A DNA stretch of 64,000 bases, from positions 2,232,001 to 2,296,000 of the forward strand of contig NC_012704.1 in assembly GCF_000023145.1 (NCBI RefSeq), given 5' to 3'. Source of the DNA: Corynebacterium kroppenstedtii DSM 44385. Lineage in GTDB: Bacteria > Actinomycetota > Actinomycetes > Mycobacteriales > Mycobacteriaceae. The notes beneath the pieces are model-generated. The model worked only from the letters and a program-made list of their open reading frames with translations, was not told the DNA's origin and did no database searches. This document shows positions 9,503 through 18,403 of this stretch, piece by piece (the first letter of the stretch is position 1; every line of letters starts with the position of its first letter). Made by a program: the position numbers and the translations under genes.

Positions 9503-10726
9503 TTAAAACCCCACCCACACTGGCTCAGGTTCCAAACTCACGCCGAACACGCCCCGAACGTGATCCTGCACAGCGTGGGCGAGCTCGACGATATCCGCGC
9601 TGCTCGCCCCGCCGCGGTTCGTCAAGGCCAGCGTGTGCTTCGTCGACAATGACGCCGGTGCATGCGCGTGAACCTTCCATCCCTTCGTCAGCCCCGACTT
9701 ATCGATCAACCACGCTGCCGACAGCTTCACACGATCGCCGACGGGGAACGCTGGCATCGACTCCGCGACGTCGTCGTCACACCGCTGACGGACTGCCTCA
9801 CGGATAAGAGGCAGGGCGTCCGCGTCGATAATGGGATTAGTGAAGAACGAGCCCGCTGACCAGGTGTCATGATCGTTCTCATCAAGGACCATGCCCTTCC
9901 CGTGACGCAGCTGGAGGACCGCCTCACGCACTGCGGCGGCTGGTCGTCGAGCACCACCTTCCTGAGCCGATTCTTCCGGGGTCACCCCCAGGCGCCGGGC
10001 CAACTCGCCATAGCGAAGCGGAGCCGACACTCCCCCGGGCGTCAATTGGAACTCCACGGCCGTCACCACGGCGCGCCGGGTGAACTTGATGTTCGAGTAA
10101 CGATAGGCCAGGTCGAGGGCGTCGGGAGTGATCCACTCCTGCGCACCCGGCTCGTGCTCATCATCGCCGCAATAAGTCAACAGCACGCGCTGCAGCACCG
10201 AGGACACCTCAACGCCATACGCACCCACATTCTGCACCGGCGTCGCACCGACCGACCCCGGAATCCCCGACAGACACTCCAATCCGCCCAAACCCGATGT
10301 CACGGTCGCGGCCACGAGGGCATCCCACTCGACACCGCCGAAACAGCTCACCGTGCCTTCGTGAACGTCCATCATGACGGGCGCCAACTGCGATTCGTCA
10401 TCGTCGGGATCGTCCAAAATCGGCCGCCGAACCATCAAATGAACGGCAATCAGCTCCTCCACCGACGGGCTCTCCGCGACCACCAAGTTCGATCCACCGC
10501 CGACAACGATCCACGGCACCTGAGCATCAACGACGGCTTTCACCACTGTGGCGACGGCGCCGGGGGTTGTTACCTCGACGACAGCGCGCGGAGTACCGCC
10601 GATGCGCAACGTCGTTAAGTCCGCGAATGACTTCCCGCGGACGACGGACACACCAACGGTCGCGTCCAGGCGCTCCAGGAGGTCATCGGTAGAATCCTGC
10701 TGCGGACTCGTCGGTAAAGAACTCAT
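9503..10726 (-). CDS. murB: UDP-N-acetylenolpyruvoylglucosamine reductase
   Basis: This 407-aa FAD enzyme reduces UDP-GlcNAc-enolpyruvate to UDP-MurNAc in the cytosolic part of peptidoglycan synthesis. The FAD-binding domain is shown by FADLTTLRIGGTPRAVVEVT, VVGGGSNLVVAES and GIPGSVGATPVQNVGAYG. The catalytic C-terminal region has LQLRHGKGMVLDENDHDTWSAGSFFTNP, including the Ser general acid of the S-x-G-S-F-F-T-N-P loop, and AAWLIDKSGLTKGW. It is somewhat longer than enterobacterial MurB, with insertions near residues 110 (RPILDDPDDDESQL) and 190, as in other actinobacteria. It converges on the acyl-CoA ligase and is divergent from a methyltransferase gene. Confidence 0.94.
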   Translation of the reverse strand: MSSLPTSPQQDSTDDLLERLDATVGVSVVRGKSFADLTTLRIGGTPRAVVEVTTPGAVATVVKAVVDAQVPWIVVGGGSNLVVAESPSVEELIAVHLMVRRPILDDPDDDESQLAPVMMDVHEGTVSCFGGVEWDALVAATVTSGLGGLECLSGIPGSVGATPVQNVGAYGVEVSSVLQRVLLTYCGDDEHEPGAQEWITPDALDLAYRYSNIKFTRRAVVTAVEFQLTPGGVSAPLRYGELARRLGVTPEESAQEGGARRPAAAVREAVLQLRHGKGMVLDENDHDTWSAGSFFTNPIIDADALPLIREAVRQRCDDDVAESMPAFPVGDRVKLSAAWLIDKSGLTKGWKVHAHAPASLSTKHTLALTNRGGASSADIVELAHAVQDHVRGVFGVSLEPEPVWVGF

Positions 10727-10889
10727 CTGCTCAGCCTTAGTGTCGGATTGGTGGGCTGCCGTTCAGCCCCGGTTGACTCGTGACAGTACGGCACCTCAGT
10801 CTACGATCACTATCGACGAGTGGGTAGTACCACATCCACACCACCGCTAACGACGCTTCGAGCGCACTTCTGCTGAACCGCACCCCGCT

Positions 10890-11756
10890 ATGGACAAACC
10901 CTCGACCTCACATGGGAATCGCCACCACCCCGACGCTGGGACGCGGAATCTACGCGCCCATAATGTCCGCACACCGTCGTGGAGCGGGAATGGGCCCGTC
11001 GGCACCGTGACACGCGGAACGACGGGGATCAACCGGCTGCGACGATGCGACCGATGGGTTGTGCATAACGCGGACCTGCGCCACGCGCTCCTCCATGCGG
11101 ATAGGCCCCTGGCCGTGGATGTGGGTTACGGCGCGAGCTGGACGACGACCTGCGAGTGGGCGAGCCGTTTACGCACTATTCGCCCTACTATCGACGTCAC
11201 CGGCCTGGAGATCGACCCCGAACGCGTCCTCCCCGACCGCGATGGGGTTCATTTCGCGCTCGGCGGGTTTGAGCTGGCCGGGCTGCGGCCGCACCTGGTT
11301 CGCGCGTTCAATGTGCTGCGACAATACGATGTCGCGGATGTTCACGCCGCGTGGGAAACGATGCAATCCCGACTCGCGCCGGGCGGGCACATCATCGAGG
11401 GGACCTGCGACGAACTCGGCCGCCGGTGCTCGTGGATTCTCCTCGACGCCGACGGACCGCGCACACTGACCCTCGCGTGGGACCCTTTCGACGTTGAGAA
11501 GCCCTCTGACCTGGCCGAACGCCTGCCCAAAGTTCTGATTCACCGCAATGTTCCGGGCGATCCCGTCCACGATCTGTTCTCGACGCTCGACGACGCGTGG
11601 AACAGGACAGCGCCATTCGATGTGTACGGTCCCCGTGTCCGATGGCGAGAAACACTGACCTACCTGCACCGATCTGAATTTCCTGTCGGCGCTCCGAGGC
11701 GACGAATCCGCGACAACGTCATTACCGTTCCGTGGGAGGTTGTTGCGGAAGGGTGA
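10890..11756 (+). CDS. Class I SAM-dependent methyltransferase-like protein
   Basis: This 288-aa cytosolic protein contains a motif-I-like AVDVGYGASWTTTCEWA near residue 74, an acidic ribose-binding position in VTGLEIDPERV near 106 and VRAFNVLRQYDVADVHAAW further on, consistent with the Rossmann methyltransferase fold. The C-terminal half contains GHIIEGTCDELGRRCSWILLD. Such proteins adjoin murB in many corynebacteria and mycobacteria, but the substrate is unknown. The N-terminal 45 residues (rich in His, Arg, Thr) may be overcalled; a later start near RLRRCDRW is possible. It is divergent from murB and convergent with the 650-aa orphan gene. Confidence 0.7.
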   Translation: MDKPSTSHGNRHHPDAGTRNLRAHNVRTPSWSGNGPVGTVTRGTTGINRLRRCDRWVVHNADLRHALLHADRPLAVDVGYGASWTTTCEWASRLRTIRPTIDVTGLEIDPERVLPDRDGVHFALGGFELAGLRPHLVRAFNVLRQYDVADVHAAWETMQSRLAPGGHIIEGTCDELGRRCSWILLDADGPRTLTLAWDPFDVEKPSDLAERLPKVLIHRNVPGDPVHDLFSTLDDAWNRTAPFDVYGPRVRWRETLTYLHRSEFPVGAPRRRIRDNVITVPWEVVAEG

Positions 11757-11768
11757 CGTACCCCCCGG

Positions 11769-13721
11769 CTAGCCGTCTGTAGTCTCTGCTCTGCCCAGCC
11801 GCTCGAGTTGCATATACGCTGGTAGAAGTCCAAAAATAGGATGGTAACCAATAGCTGTGATCCACTGTCGGATATCGATGCATCCTTCGGCGTTCACAAC
11901 CTGGCATGCAATGTGTGAACCAGGAAAATGGTTTGCGCAGATCCGGTTCACTGCATCGTTGACCCCTTCAATTAGTGCATCTTCTGCATCTTCTGCATCG
12001 TCATCCCTATGCGCGATAGCTACCGTAATGCAGTGCTCGGCAGCAGACCCCGCTACCCGCGAATGCTTCACACCAACCCACGAAACGCCGCGGAGAACAC
12101 ATTCCCGGAGAGCAAGCCGAACCGCAGCAAGCGCAATGGCCTGATCTGTAACGGCATCGCTTCGAGCCCCGAGTACTAATGGCCATAAGCACGGCAACGA
12201 GTCCGAGTGAGATGCCCGGCGCGGATTACCTGGAGAAGTTCCGCCCGAACTTGCACTATCCGTCGCTGTACGAGTTTGGGCAGCAACTGGCGTTTCCGAG
12301 CGCGCTGTCCCCGCCCTCACTATCTCGACGGGAAAGTCCATCGCTGGATTCACTCCGAGTTCGTCCACTACATCGCAGACATCGTGAATCACGCTGCCCA
12401 GCGGAGCAGTAGCGTCAACCTCCATGGTAAGAAGTGGTCGATCTACTGAGTCCCGCATTAATGACACAACATTGGGGTGGACTGCCCACACGGTGGTTGT
12501 CGGGCTGGACGTATGTGTTTCTCGATCTGCAGAAATATCGTTGAGCTCAGACATGCCGGTCATTCCAGCCCGGACATCCTCCGACAGTCCCCACGTAGCC
12601 AAAGATTCCCACATCACGGTCGGCGTGGCGTGTGTCCCAAGACAGTCAGGATCAGCCAGCAAGCACTCGCGCTGCAACTGGTCAATGGCCTCGGCAGAGC
12701 GAAGATAATCACCCCATTGAATACGACGATCAATGAGAGTCCGATCTGGTGTAAACGAACGCGCCTCAATAACACCGCTCTCCGGATCACGATGCACGAC
12801 GACAGCCTTATGCTCCCTAATGGCCTGTGACTCTACGCTGAACGGAGGGGTGACAGCCTCACTCACAACGGAGGGGAAGCAATCGTCGGGCAGAATTCCT
12901 GTGTCCAGCGGAATTCTGTACAGAATGACCGGAGTTTCTTCAGCGTCGGGTTCGTGGACCGTGGAGGGAAAAGAAGAGTGGCGTCGGACATCGTGAAACA
13001 CCGTTCGACAATCGACGGTACTTCCGAAAGCGGTCGCAAAGGCCTGGGCACGGTCTATGAGCCGCTCCAATACCCGCTCAGTAAAAATTGGATCCTCGGC
13101 GTGGACGTGCAAAGTGATGGGAGGGAAGAAAGATGCCGGTTCGATACCAGTCCGATGAGCAACGCTATACGCAAGACGACCGAAGGCCATCGTGCTGCCA
13201 TCATGGTTCGCGCTACCGGTCTCATAATTCCCCTCACTACAACGGTCCGCGTAGTCACGGGTTAGGTCCCGGATAGTGGAGCCAGGGAAATACTCACGCA
13301 CGGCCAAGGCGAGAAGCCCCAATGGTTCGGCCAGATTCCAGAGCGGGATGTGCTCTGATAGTACTGAACCAGCTGTGGTTGTACTGATCTCGTGTGCCGT
13401 CGCGAGCGATGCGTCCGGGCTGTAATCACGGGGAGCATCACTGAAATCAACGACAGCAAAATCGCCGTTCGTGAGGCCACCGCCCGTTATGTGCAGATCC
13501 TGCGGGTAGACATAGCCCAGCGCTGTTTCGTCGAGGGGTGAACCTCCGAGAAGCCACTGAATATGCGTGTATTCTCGTTCGATCGCCTCGAGTGTGTGGG
13601 TACATCCTCCGGCACTCTCGATCGAAATATGCCGTGCGGAACTCCCCGGTGTGAGTGCCAGCCCGCGCGAGTGCCGGGGAATAGCCAGCCCGCCGGTCCA
13701 GGCAGCAATCGTGATGTTCAC
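11769..13721 (-). CDS. Large hypothetical protein, family not recognised
   Basis: This is a 650-aa acidic protein starting from GTG (13719-13721). I cannot assign a family. There is no signal peptide, membrane helix, Walker motif or clear catalytic signature. The first 420 residues contain a conserved-looking core (LEAIEREYTHIQWLLGG, LAEPLGLLALAVREYFPG, ITLHVHAEDP). A Ser/Thr/Pro/Arg-rich linker at about 495-525 follows. The last 125 residues form a separate domain with AIALAAVRLALRECVLRG, an acidic micro-repeat DDDAEDAEDALIEG and ITAIGYHPIFGLLPAYMQLERL. The internal A-x-x-R-L-A-L-R-E-C helix is faintly reminiscent of YcaO-type helices, but this is not enough to propose cyclodehydratase activity. 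It opens the accessory region and is read toward the methyltransferase gene. A repeat TCTCCCGAG lies upstream twice. Confidence 0.6.
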   Translation of the reverse strand: MNITIAAWTGGLAIPRHSRGLALTPGSSARHISIESAGGCTHTLEAIEREYTHIQWLLGGSPLDETALGYVYPQDLHITGGGLTNGDFAVVDFSDAPRDYSPDASLATAHEISTTTAGSVLSEHIPLWNLAEPLGLLALAVREYFPGSTIRDLTRDYADRCSEGNYETGSANHDGSTMAFGRLAYSVAHRTGIEPASFFPPITLHVHAEDPIFTERVLERLIDRAQAFATAFGSTVDCRTVFHDVRRHSSFPSTVHEPDAEETPVILYRIPLDTGILPDDCFPSVVSEAVTPPFSVESQAIREHKAVVVHRDPESGVIEARSFTPDRTLIDRRIQWGDYLRSAEAIDQLQRECLLADPDCLGTHATPTVMWESLATWGLSEDVRAGMTGMSELNDISADRETHTSSPTTTVWAVHPNVVSLMRDSVDRPLLTMEVDATAPLGSVIHDVCDVVDELGVNPAMDFPVEIVRAGTARSETPVAAQTRTATDSASSGGTSPGNPRRASHSDSLPCLWPLVLGARSDAVTDQAIALAAVRLALRECVLRGVSWVGVKHSRVAGSAAEHCITVAIAHRDDDAEDAEDALIEGVNDAVNRICANHFPGSHIACQVVNAEGCIDIRQWITAIGYHPIFGLLPAYMQLERLGRAETTDG

Positions 13722-13753
13722 GATGGCAGCTCAGCCTAGCTTTTCAAAAAGTG

Positions 13754-13785
13754 TCTCCCGAGCTGCGGATATGAAATCTCCCGAG
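13754..13785. promoter_or_regulatory. Direct repeat upstream of the 650-aa orphan gene
   Basis: TCTCCCGAG occurs at 13754-13762 and 13777-13785, with a centre-to-centre spacing of 23 bases (about two helical turns), 33-64 bases upstream of the GTG start. Paired direct repeats at that spacing can be a regulator site, but no known regulator was recognised. Confidence 0.3.
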
Positions 13786-13987
13786 AATTAATTCCCCGAC
13801 TAGGGCTCTTCAACTGGCCGCGAATCAGGCCGTAGATTCGCCGTCTAACGATTGCTTTCCTCGGTCTAGCACATACTGTGGACATGGGAAAAGCTCGCCC
13901 AGCTTGACTAGACGAGCTTTAGAACATTTGTCTTATTGAATTGTCCAGAGCTTTTCAAGTCGACGTTCCACGACTAGAAAGTCAGTT

Positions 13988-14851
13988 TCACTTGTTAGGC
14001 TCCTCAAAACGCCAAGGAGCGGTCTCAGAGGAGTAAGTTGTAAGCATCATGTGACACCAAAGACGAGCGGCATTCACTGCCAGCTCCGCATGGCGCTGCT
14101 CTAAACCCGACCTTAAACTCCCAGGTCCGTGCCCAGTCCCATAGCTGTTGCGAAGTTCGGCAAGGCCCAAGGCAACATTACCGGCACCTTTGAGTATCTG
14201 CCTTACAGCCTGCAGTTTGTCCGGCCCGAGCTGTTGATTCCCGTCCGACAATCCAATGGAGTGCTGGGCTTTTCTCAGTAAAGGTCCAATTTTGAGTTTC
14301 GGATCGTATTCAACCTTTCGCTCGTTGAGAATTAACTTTGCGGTGGTTTCAACAAGTTCCTTCGCTTGCCCAATAACCAATTCTGGATCCGAATCACGTA
14401 AGGCCCCAGACAGACGTTCTAAGTGGACAAAAATAGCACTCGGATCGGCTAAAGCTTGCAAATCTTCCGGCGAAATCTCAAGACTCTGCGGCAATTGAAT
14501 CAGCCACTTGTCCGAAACTTCAAGACCCGCAGCTTCAATTTTTCGCGTGAGCTTGTCAAACTCTCTGTCACGGTTAGCCAGGTATTCTTCTGACCATCCA
14601 TTCCAAACTTCCAACAGAGTTTCTTGAAAAACCCTGAGAGCACGTGCGACCTCTCCATGAGACGTCCAATCGACTTGACGAATATACGCCTCATACAACG
14701 ACACCCTCTCCCCGCCGATTGGCTCTACCGAAGAAGGCTCAGAAAACCCCTCCGACTCCCACATACTTCGAATTTCACGAAGCACAATGCCACTTGTCAT
14801 ATCACGCACAAAGACACGAATACCTACAGGTACAAGCTCTTTCGGTTCCAT
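13988..14851 (-). CDS. Abortive-infection C-terminal (Abi_C) domain protein
   Basis: This 287-aa protein has a C-terminal half, about residues 160-285, that reads like the Abi_C domain: IGQAKELVETTAKLILNERK, then LLRKAQHSIGL, an ILKGAGNVALGLAELRNSYG helix, GTGHG and RHAELAVNAARLWCHMML. The invariant L-R-N-x-Y-G-x-x-H-G is the most diagnostic part. The N-terminal half (IREIRSMWESEGF to TLLEVWNGW) is typical of what precedes this domain. The family is associated with phage defence, though its action is unknown. The ATG at 14849-14851 has AGAGG just upstream and is preferred to an ATG at 14878. The gene is AT-rich relative to its surroundings and flanks a mobile element, consistent with transfer. 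Confidence 0.72.
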   Translation of the reverse strand: MEPKELVPVGIRVFVRDMTSGIVLREIRSMWESEGFSEPSSVEPIGGERVSLYEAYIRQVDWTSHGEVARALRVFQETLLEVWNGWSEEYLANRDREFDKLTRKIEAAGLEVSDKWLIQLPQSLEISPEDLQALADPSAIFVHLERLSGALRDSDPELVIGQAKELVETTAKLILNERKVEYDPKLKIGPLLRKAQHSIGLSDGNQQLGPDKLQAVRQILKGAGNVALGLAELRNSYGTGHGPGSLRSGLEQRHAELAVNAARLWCHMMLTTYSSETAPWRFEEPNK

Positions 14852-15022
14852 TCCACCTCTACCATTCATCACGTCCAAATATCGCTATCGTACCCCGCAG
14901 CCTTTGACCTAAAACACGACTTCTGGCTCCATCAAGTTCGATTTGCGGGCCTCTGAAGCCGTGTACCCTCAGCCCAAACTCTGCAGGCAGAATCGGTGAT
15001 ACGAAGACTCTCAGGTACACAA

Positions 15023-16786
15023 TTACGTTCGAGGCGGCACCTTGGCGAGGTCTCGGCCGGTATCTTCACGAACCATCCGGAGTCGTCGTGTCATCGAGTC
15101 TTGGCTTGCGGTTTTCCGCTCGAATGACTCTTGAATCGCCAGGTTCGTCGAGGCCACCCACAGAGCGAGCGTGATGTAGAGCATCGGCTCACGCCGCACA
15201 CCACGCTTGAAAGATTCCATGCCCGTTACGTGCGGGGACTTCATGATAGAAAAACGCTGCTCCGTAATCGCACGGGCTGCCTCATAATACGTTGCGTGCT
15301 CCCAGGAGCCAGGAACCAAACCCCACTGGGCACGTCTCCACTGCTCAGGGGTAAACGTGTGCGTAATACTGGATTTTGAACAGCATTTATAGTGATCTGC
15401 GCTCCAGCTGGGTGAAATCTCCGGGGCTTCCTCGGATGCGAGCGTCATCGACGCCGGTTTGAGTGGGCATCGCACGCGTCCCTGTACGGCAGGGCATACT
15501 AAATCGATTTTCACGGGTCGCTCATCCGAATTTTCTTCCTGCTTACGAGGGCGACCACGGCCCTGACGCGCACGATAAGGCCTCGAATTAGTCCCCATGA
15601 TCAGTGGGAATAAAGCTTCAAGTCGAGCATCGTGGCGCTCAAAACCGTCATCCTCTCCAAGCAGTTCCATCGTGCGTCGAACGATCTTCCCGTCGCCTGC
15701 GATCGCACGCGCAGCAGGACAATAAAACTCCCCCGCGATTTGAAGTGGTCCACTTGCAGGCTCGTCCCCGACTGCGGTGTCAGATGCAAAAACAGTACGC
15801 CAAGACTTGGGATAACGCACCACCGGAGCATAGCCTGCGGCCAGCAATTCATCGTTAAAGTGCTGTTTGACGTTGTAGCCCATATCGACGGTCAGCAATG
15901 GCACACGTCCACGCTTAATGCGCTGGTCAAACCCATTTTCTTGATGAAAACGAATAGCACGCGCCAAACCCTGCACCGAGCCCGAACTCGGTTTATCAAT
16001 CGAAATCCCCGTAATCACTGGGGCTACCGAGTAAACCGCTTTTGGTGGTCCGACGCGACAGACCGCAGTAATGCCAACGGCCACGCCACCTTTGGTACTA
16101 CGCCGGGTACCCAGCTCGGAATGCAGGGAGTGATCTTCGCGATCGCGGATATAGTATGCACCCGAGTACGCGGCACCTCGGCGTTTCGCGTCCCGGCTGC
16201 CTAGCCCCATCGACTGGCCCGCCAGGTCGATGTTGGTCTCGTCGGCGATGATATCGCCTCGATATCCTTTGGGGGCTTGCTCATGGATTGAGCCTGCCAC
16301 CAGCGAGTTTACAACCTGATGAAGTCTCTCAGATGCAACTTCGGAGGCTTGCTCTTGCTCCGGAGAACGCGCGGCCATCATTCGACGATGATCACCATTT
16401 TTCACGCGGCGTGCAGGGGCATCTGGCAGTGAATCAAGAGATTCAAGCCGCCCCGTTAGCCACATGGCAAAAGCACGATAGGTCCCCTCGCCACAGGAAA
16501 GATCTAAGCCAAGCCGCTCCTGTTGGGCAGGCTCTAGCGTCCACAAGGTGCGCCAAATCTCCGCCATCGAGGACACACGCCGAATCCCGATTAAGGCCAA
16601 ACCCACGGTAAGCACGCTCAGCATCGAATACTGTGGTCCGGTGGATTTGCGGCCACCCACGCCACGGTCCTGGGAAAAATAGAAATCAATCATCCGGTGC
16701 GCACCAGATTTTTCAATCACAGCCGCGCAGCGCTCCACATAGTCCGGAGAGATCATCATCCTCTGCTCCTGCACCGCAACGGTCAT
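15023..16786 (-). CDS. DDE-type transposase (large, with Cys cluster)
   Basis: This 587-aa protein has candidate catalytic acids of an RNase-H-fold DDE transposase: D near residue 181 in IIADETNIDLAG, D near 300 in VPLLTVDMGYN and E near 508 in ITEQRFSIMKSPHVTG. A Cys/His cluster between the second and third acids (CPAVQGRVRCPLKP and HYKCCSKSS) could bind zinc, as seen in some IS1182- or ISL3-like proteins. The N-terminal 120 residues are helical and may bind DNA. The ATG (16784-16786) shares one base with the TGA of the upstream recombinase-like gene, so the two are translated as a unit. Exact IS family not determined. Confidence 0.7.
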   Translation of the reverse strand: MTVAVQEQRMMISPDYVERCAAVIEKSGAHRMIDFYFSQDRGVGGRKSTGPQYSMLSVLTVGLALIGIRRVSSMAEIWRTLWTLEPAQQERLGLDLSCGEGTYRAFAMWLTGRLESLDSLPDAPARRVKNGDHRRMMAARSPEQEQASEVASERLHQVVNSLVAGSIHEQAPKGYRGDIIADETNIDLAGQSMGLGSRDAKRRGAAYSGAYYIRDREDHSLHSELGTRRSTKGGVAVGITAVCRVGPPKAVYSVAPVITGISIDKPSSGSVQGLARAIRFHQENGFDQRIKRGRVPLLTVDMGYNVKQHFNDELLAAGYAPVVRYPKSWRTVFASDTAVGDEPASGPLQIAGEFYCPAARAIAGDGKIVRRTMELLGEDDGFERHDARLEALFPLIMGTNSRPYRARQGRGRPRKQEENSDERPVKIDLVCPAVQGRVRCPLKPASMTLASEEAPEISPSWSADHYKCCSKSSITHTFTPEQWRRAQWGLVPGSWEHATYYEAARAITEQRFSIMKSPHVTGMESFKRGVRREPMLYITLALWVASTNLAIQESFERKTASQDSMTRRLRMVREDTGRDLAKVPPRT

Positions 16787-17862
16787 CAGCCGTCCACCTC
16801 CTCACAGTGCAGCAGGACTTTTGCCTCATCTTCCGGTGTAAACTTCGGCAGGTCTGCTTCCAGATCATGCAAAACCCGCAGGTCAGCAATGCCTGCCATT
16901 TTCATCAGCATCGCAGCCGGAACCCCTGGGTCAGAGGCCAGTTTTACCACCCACCGATTCCGCAGCGCCGCCGCATTAAATCCGGGAAAACCCTGCTCAA
17001 CGAGCTCTTCCGAGACATGACAAATCGCATTTCGAGGCATGGTTTCCCCAACAATAGGAAACACGTAACCCTGGCCGACCTCGCGTGCACGAGTCAAAAG
17101 ACGATGACCTCGAACGGGACACACCACCGGCACCACGCGAGAGACAATGCCTCTTTTTCTCACAGCGATTTGCACTACCGTGCGTTCTGCCAGCTCAAGA
17201 GGGGAAATGTCACTTCCCCGCAGGTGACGGATCTCCTGAGACGACAAGCCCGCCCCAGTAGTGAGATCCAAAATCGTCAGCAGCTGCGCACGCAGCACCG
17301 GTCGCAGGCTCGGAGCAATTGCATACAACTCATTCTCCAGTGACGTTTTCGCGGCCGGGACCGCTTTGCGGCGCGGTCCTCGTTGACGATGCGGCTCAGG
17401 AAATTCGTGAGGATATAAAACCCGGCCTGCAGCATAGAGGATCGTCCGATAAGTGCGCTGTGACCTGCGAGAAAAGACGTCATCCCGGAACAGCCATTTA
17501 TCCACTGCAGGTCGTGTCAGCGCTCGTTCCTCGTCAACCGAGCCGAAGACGATCGCCTCATCGTAGAGGTATCGCGCTACAACTCGAACCGCCTTGACAT
17601 CAGCGACCTCGTCGATAGCTCGGGTGTGTGCTTGGACAAGGGCTGCACGGTCAATGGCGTCGCTCCGCAGTGGTCCCGCTGGACGCTGGATTCCGATCTC
17701 CCTCAGTCTCAAATAGCGATCTGTATCAGGCAACGTGCGTCGAGTAAGTCGGCGCACCCTCGACGGCGACGCTTGACCGATCGCCGCGACAGCTGGAGTA
17801 TCCCAGTGCTTTGCTTTCTCGACGACTGCGGGTGCTGCTGCTAGTGCGGTGAATCTACCCAT
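16786..17862 (-). CDS. Tyrosine-recombinase-like protein with degenerate active site
   Basis: This 358-aa protein has the layout of a tyrosine recombinase: a helical N-terminal core-binding region to about residue 150, then a catalytic-domain-like part. The helix DLTTGAGLSSQEIRHLRGSD (about 199-218) aligns with the Arg-I box, but the arginine position carries Gly/Leu. FNAAALRNRWVV aligns with the H-x-x-R box, keeping Arg but with Ala in place of His. The terminal ADLRVLHDLEAD aligns with the nucleophile box without a tyrosine. It is therefore probably a DNA-binding partner rather than an active recombinase. It is upstream of, and overlaps by one base (TGATG), the transposase gene. Low-similarity alignment by eye limits certainty. 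Confidence 0.6.
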   Translation of the reverse strand: MGRFTALAAAPAVVEKAKHWDTPAVAAIGQASPSRVRRLTRRTLPDTDRYLRLREIGIQRPAGPLRSDAIDRAALVQAHTRAIDEVADVKAVRVVARYLYDEAIVFGSVDEERALTRPAVDKWLFRDDVFSRRSQRTYRTILYAAGRVLYPHEFPEPHRQRGPRRKAVPAAKTSLENELYAIAPSLRPVLRAQLLTILDLTTGAGLSSQEIRHLRGSDISPLELAERTVVQIAVRKRGIVSRVVPVVCPVRGHRLLTRAREVGQGYVFPIVGETMPRNAICHVSEELVEQGFPGFNAAALRNRWVVKLASDPGVPAAMLMKMAGIADLRVLHDLEADLPKFTPEDEAKVLLHCEEVDG

Positions 17863-17996
17863 GGCCGATCACCTGCTCGGTAATCGGGGTGGCAAAAGTG
17901 CTGCCGCTATTGCTAATTGATTTTAGGCATGACAAGATAAACACATCTCCGTTTGATTCTCTCGAAGGTTTTGAATGGATTTTTGGCACTAAGCTC

Positions 17997-18008
17997 CACA
18001 AGCTTGTG
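17997..18008. repeat. 12-bp perfect palindrome
   Basis: CACAAGCTTGTG is a perfect palindrome just before the long hairpin at 18014. It may be part of the element's end or an operator for the recombinase-transposase pair starting at 17862. Confidence 0.4.
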
Positions 18009-18013
18009 CATTT

Positions 18014-18055
18014 ACAAAGCGTGATCTGGCAGGATCGCGCTTTGTTTCGTTTTTG
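18014..18055 (+). terminator. Terminator-like hairpin within the mobile region
   Basis: ACAAAGCGTGATC (18014-18026) pairs with GATCGCGCTTTGT (18033-18045) around TGGCAG, a 13-pair stem with one G-T, followed by TTCGTTTTT. The polarity is plus strand, yet no plus-strand gene precedes it. It may shield the minus-strand genes from outside transcription or be a structural end of the element. Confidence 0.6.
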
Positions 18056-18071
18056 ATGAAAAGTTCGCTAG

Positions 18072-18368
18072 CTAGTTTTCCTCCCCAGCACCATGATGCG
18101 TATTATCACCAACTAAATGCTCCAGCTCATCGGTTACGACTCGGGCAATGGAAGCACCCCTTGAATTAGCCAAAATGGTTAGCTCTCTGACCATTGGCGC
18201 TGGGAGGCGAACCTCCAGCCGGATATGAGAATCCTCAGGCACCCAGCGAACACGACGCCGACCAAAATGCGTGGCAGGAATACAAATGTCTTCAGTTTTA
18301 TCCACGATCACGCCTTTCCCATCTGATCGCAACTTCTTCGCTGGCAGCACCAGACTAGCCGGTTGCAA
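18072..18368 (-). CDS. Small basic protein, possibly ribbon-helix-helix DNA binder
   Basis: This 98-aa protein shows a strand-helix-helix pattern in its second half: SHIRLEVRLPAPMVRELTIL followed by ANSRGASIARVVTDELEHLV. That is the shape of CopG/Arc ribbon-helix-helix proteins, in which the strand contacts DNA. The first half is basic (LPAKKLRSDGKG, HFGRRRVRW). No known antitoxin partner or toxin lies next to it. It is upstream of and on the same strand as the recombinase-transposase pair, so it may be an accessory or regulatory protein of that element. Its promoter would lie in or next to the 38-bp near-palindrome starting 36 bases upstream, a plausible autoregulatory site. The start is not independently confirmed. 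Confidence 0.5.
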   Translation of the reverse strand: MQPASLVLPAKKLRSDGKGVIVDKTEDICIPATHFGRRRVRWVPEDSHIRLEVRLPAPMVRELTILANSRGASIARVVTDELEHLVGDNTHHGAGEEN

Positions 18369-18403
18369 CCGGCTCCAAAAACGCTTACCCCCACGTCAAA
18401 CGA

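Noticed and set aside
11970..12003. TGCATCTTC tandem repeats as a regulatory or CRISPR-like array
   Set aside because: They lie within the 650-aa coding frame and simply encode the DAEDAED acidic micro-repeat.
13890..13920. AAAGCTCG / CGAGCTTT inverted repeat in the AT-rich gap as a terminator
   Set aside because: The loop of 15 bases is long and no T-run follows; it may be chance.
12007..14944. Many short plus-strand frames in the accessory region
   Set aside because: They overlap the orphan and Abi_C genes in other phases and have no independent start signals or protein-like composition.
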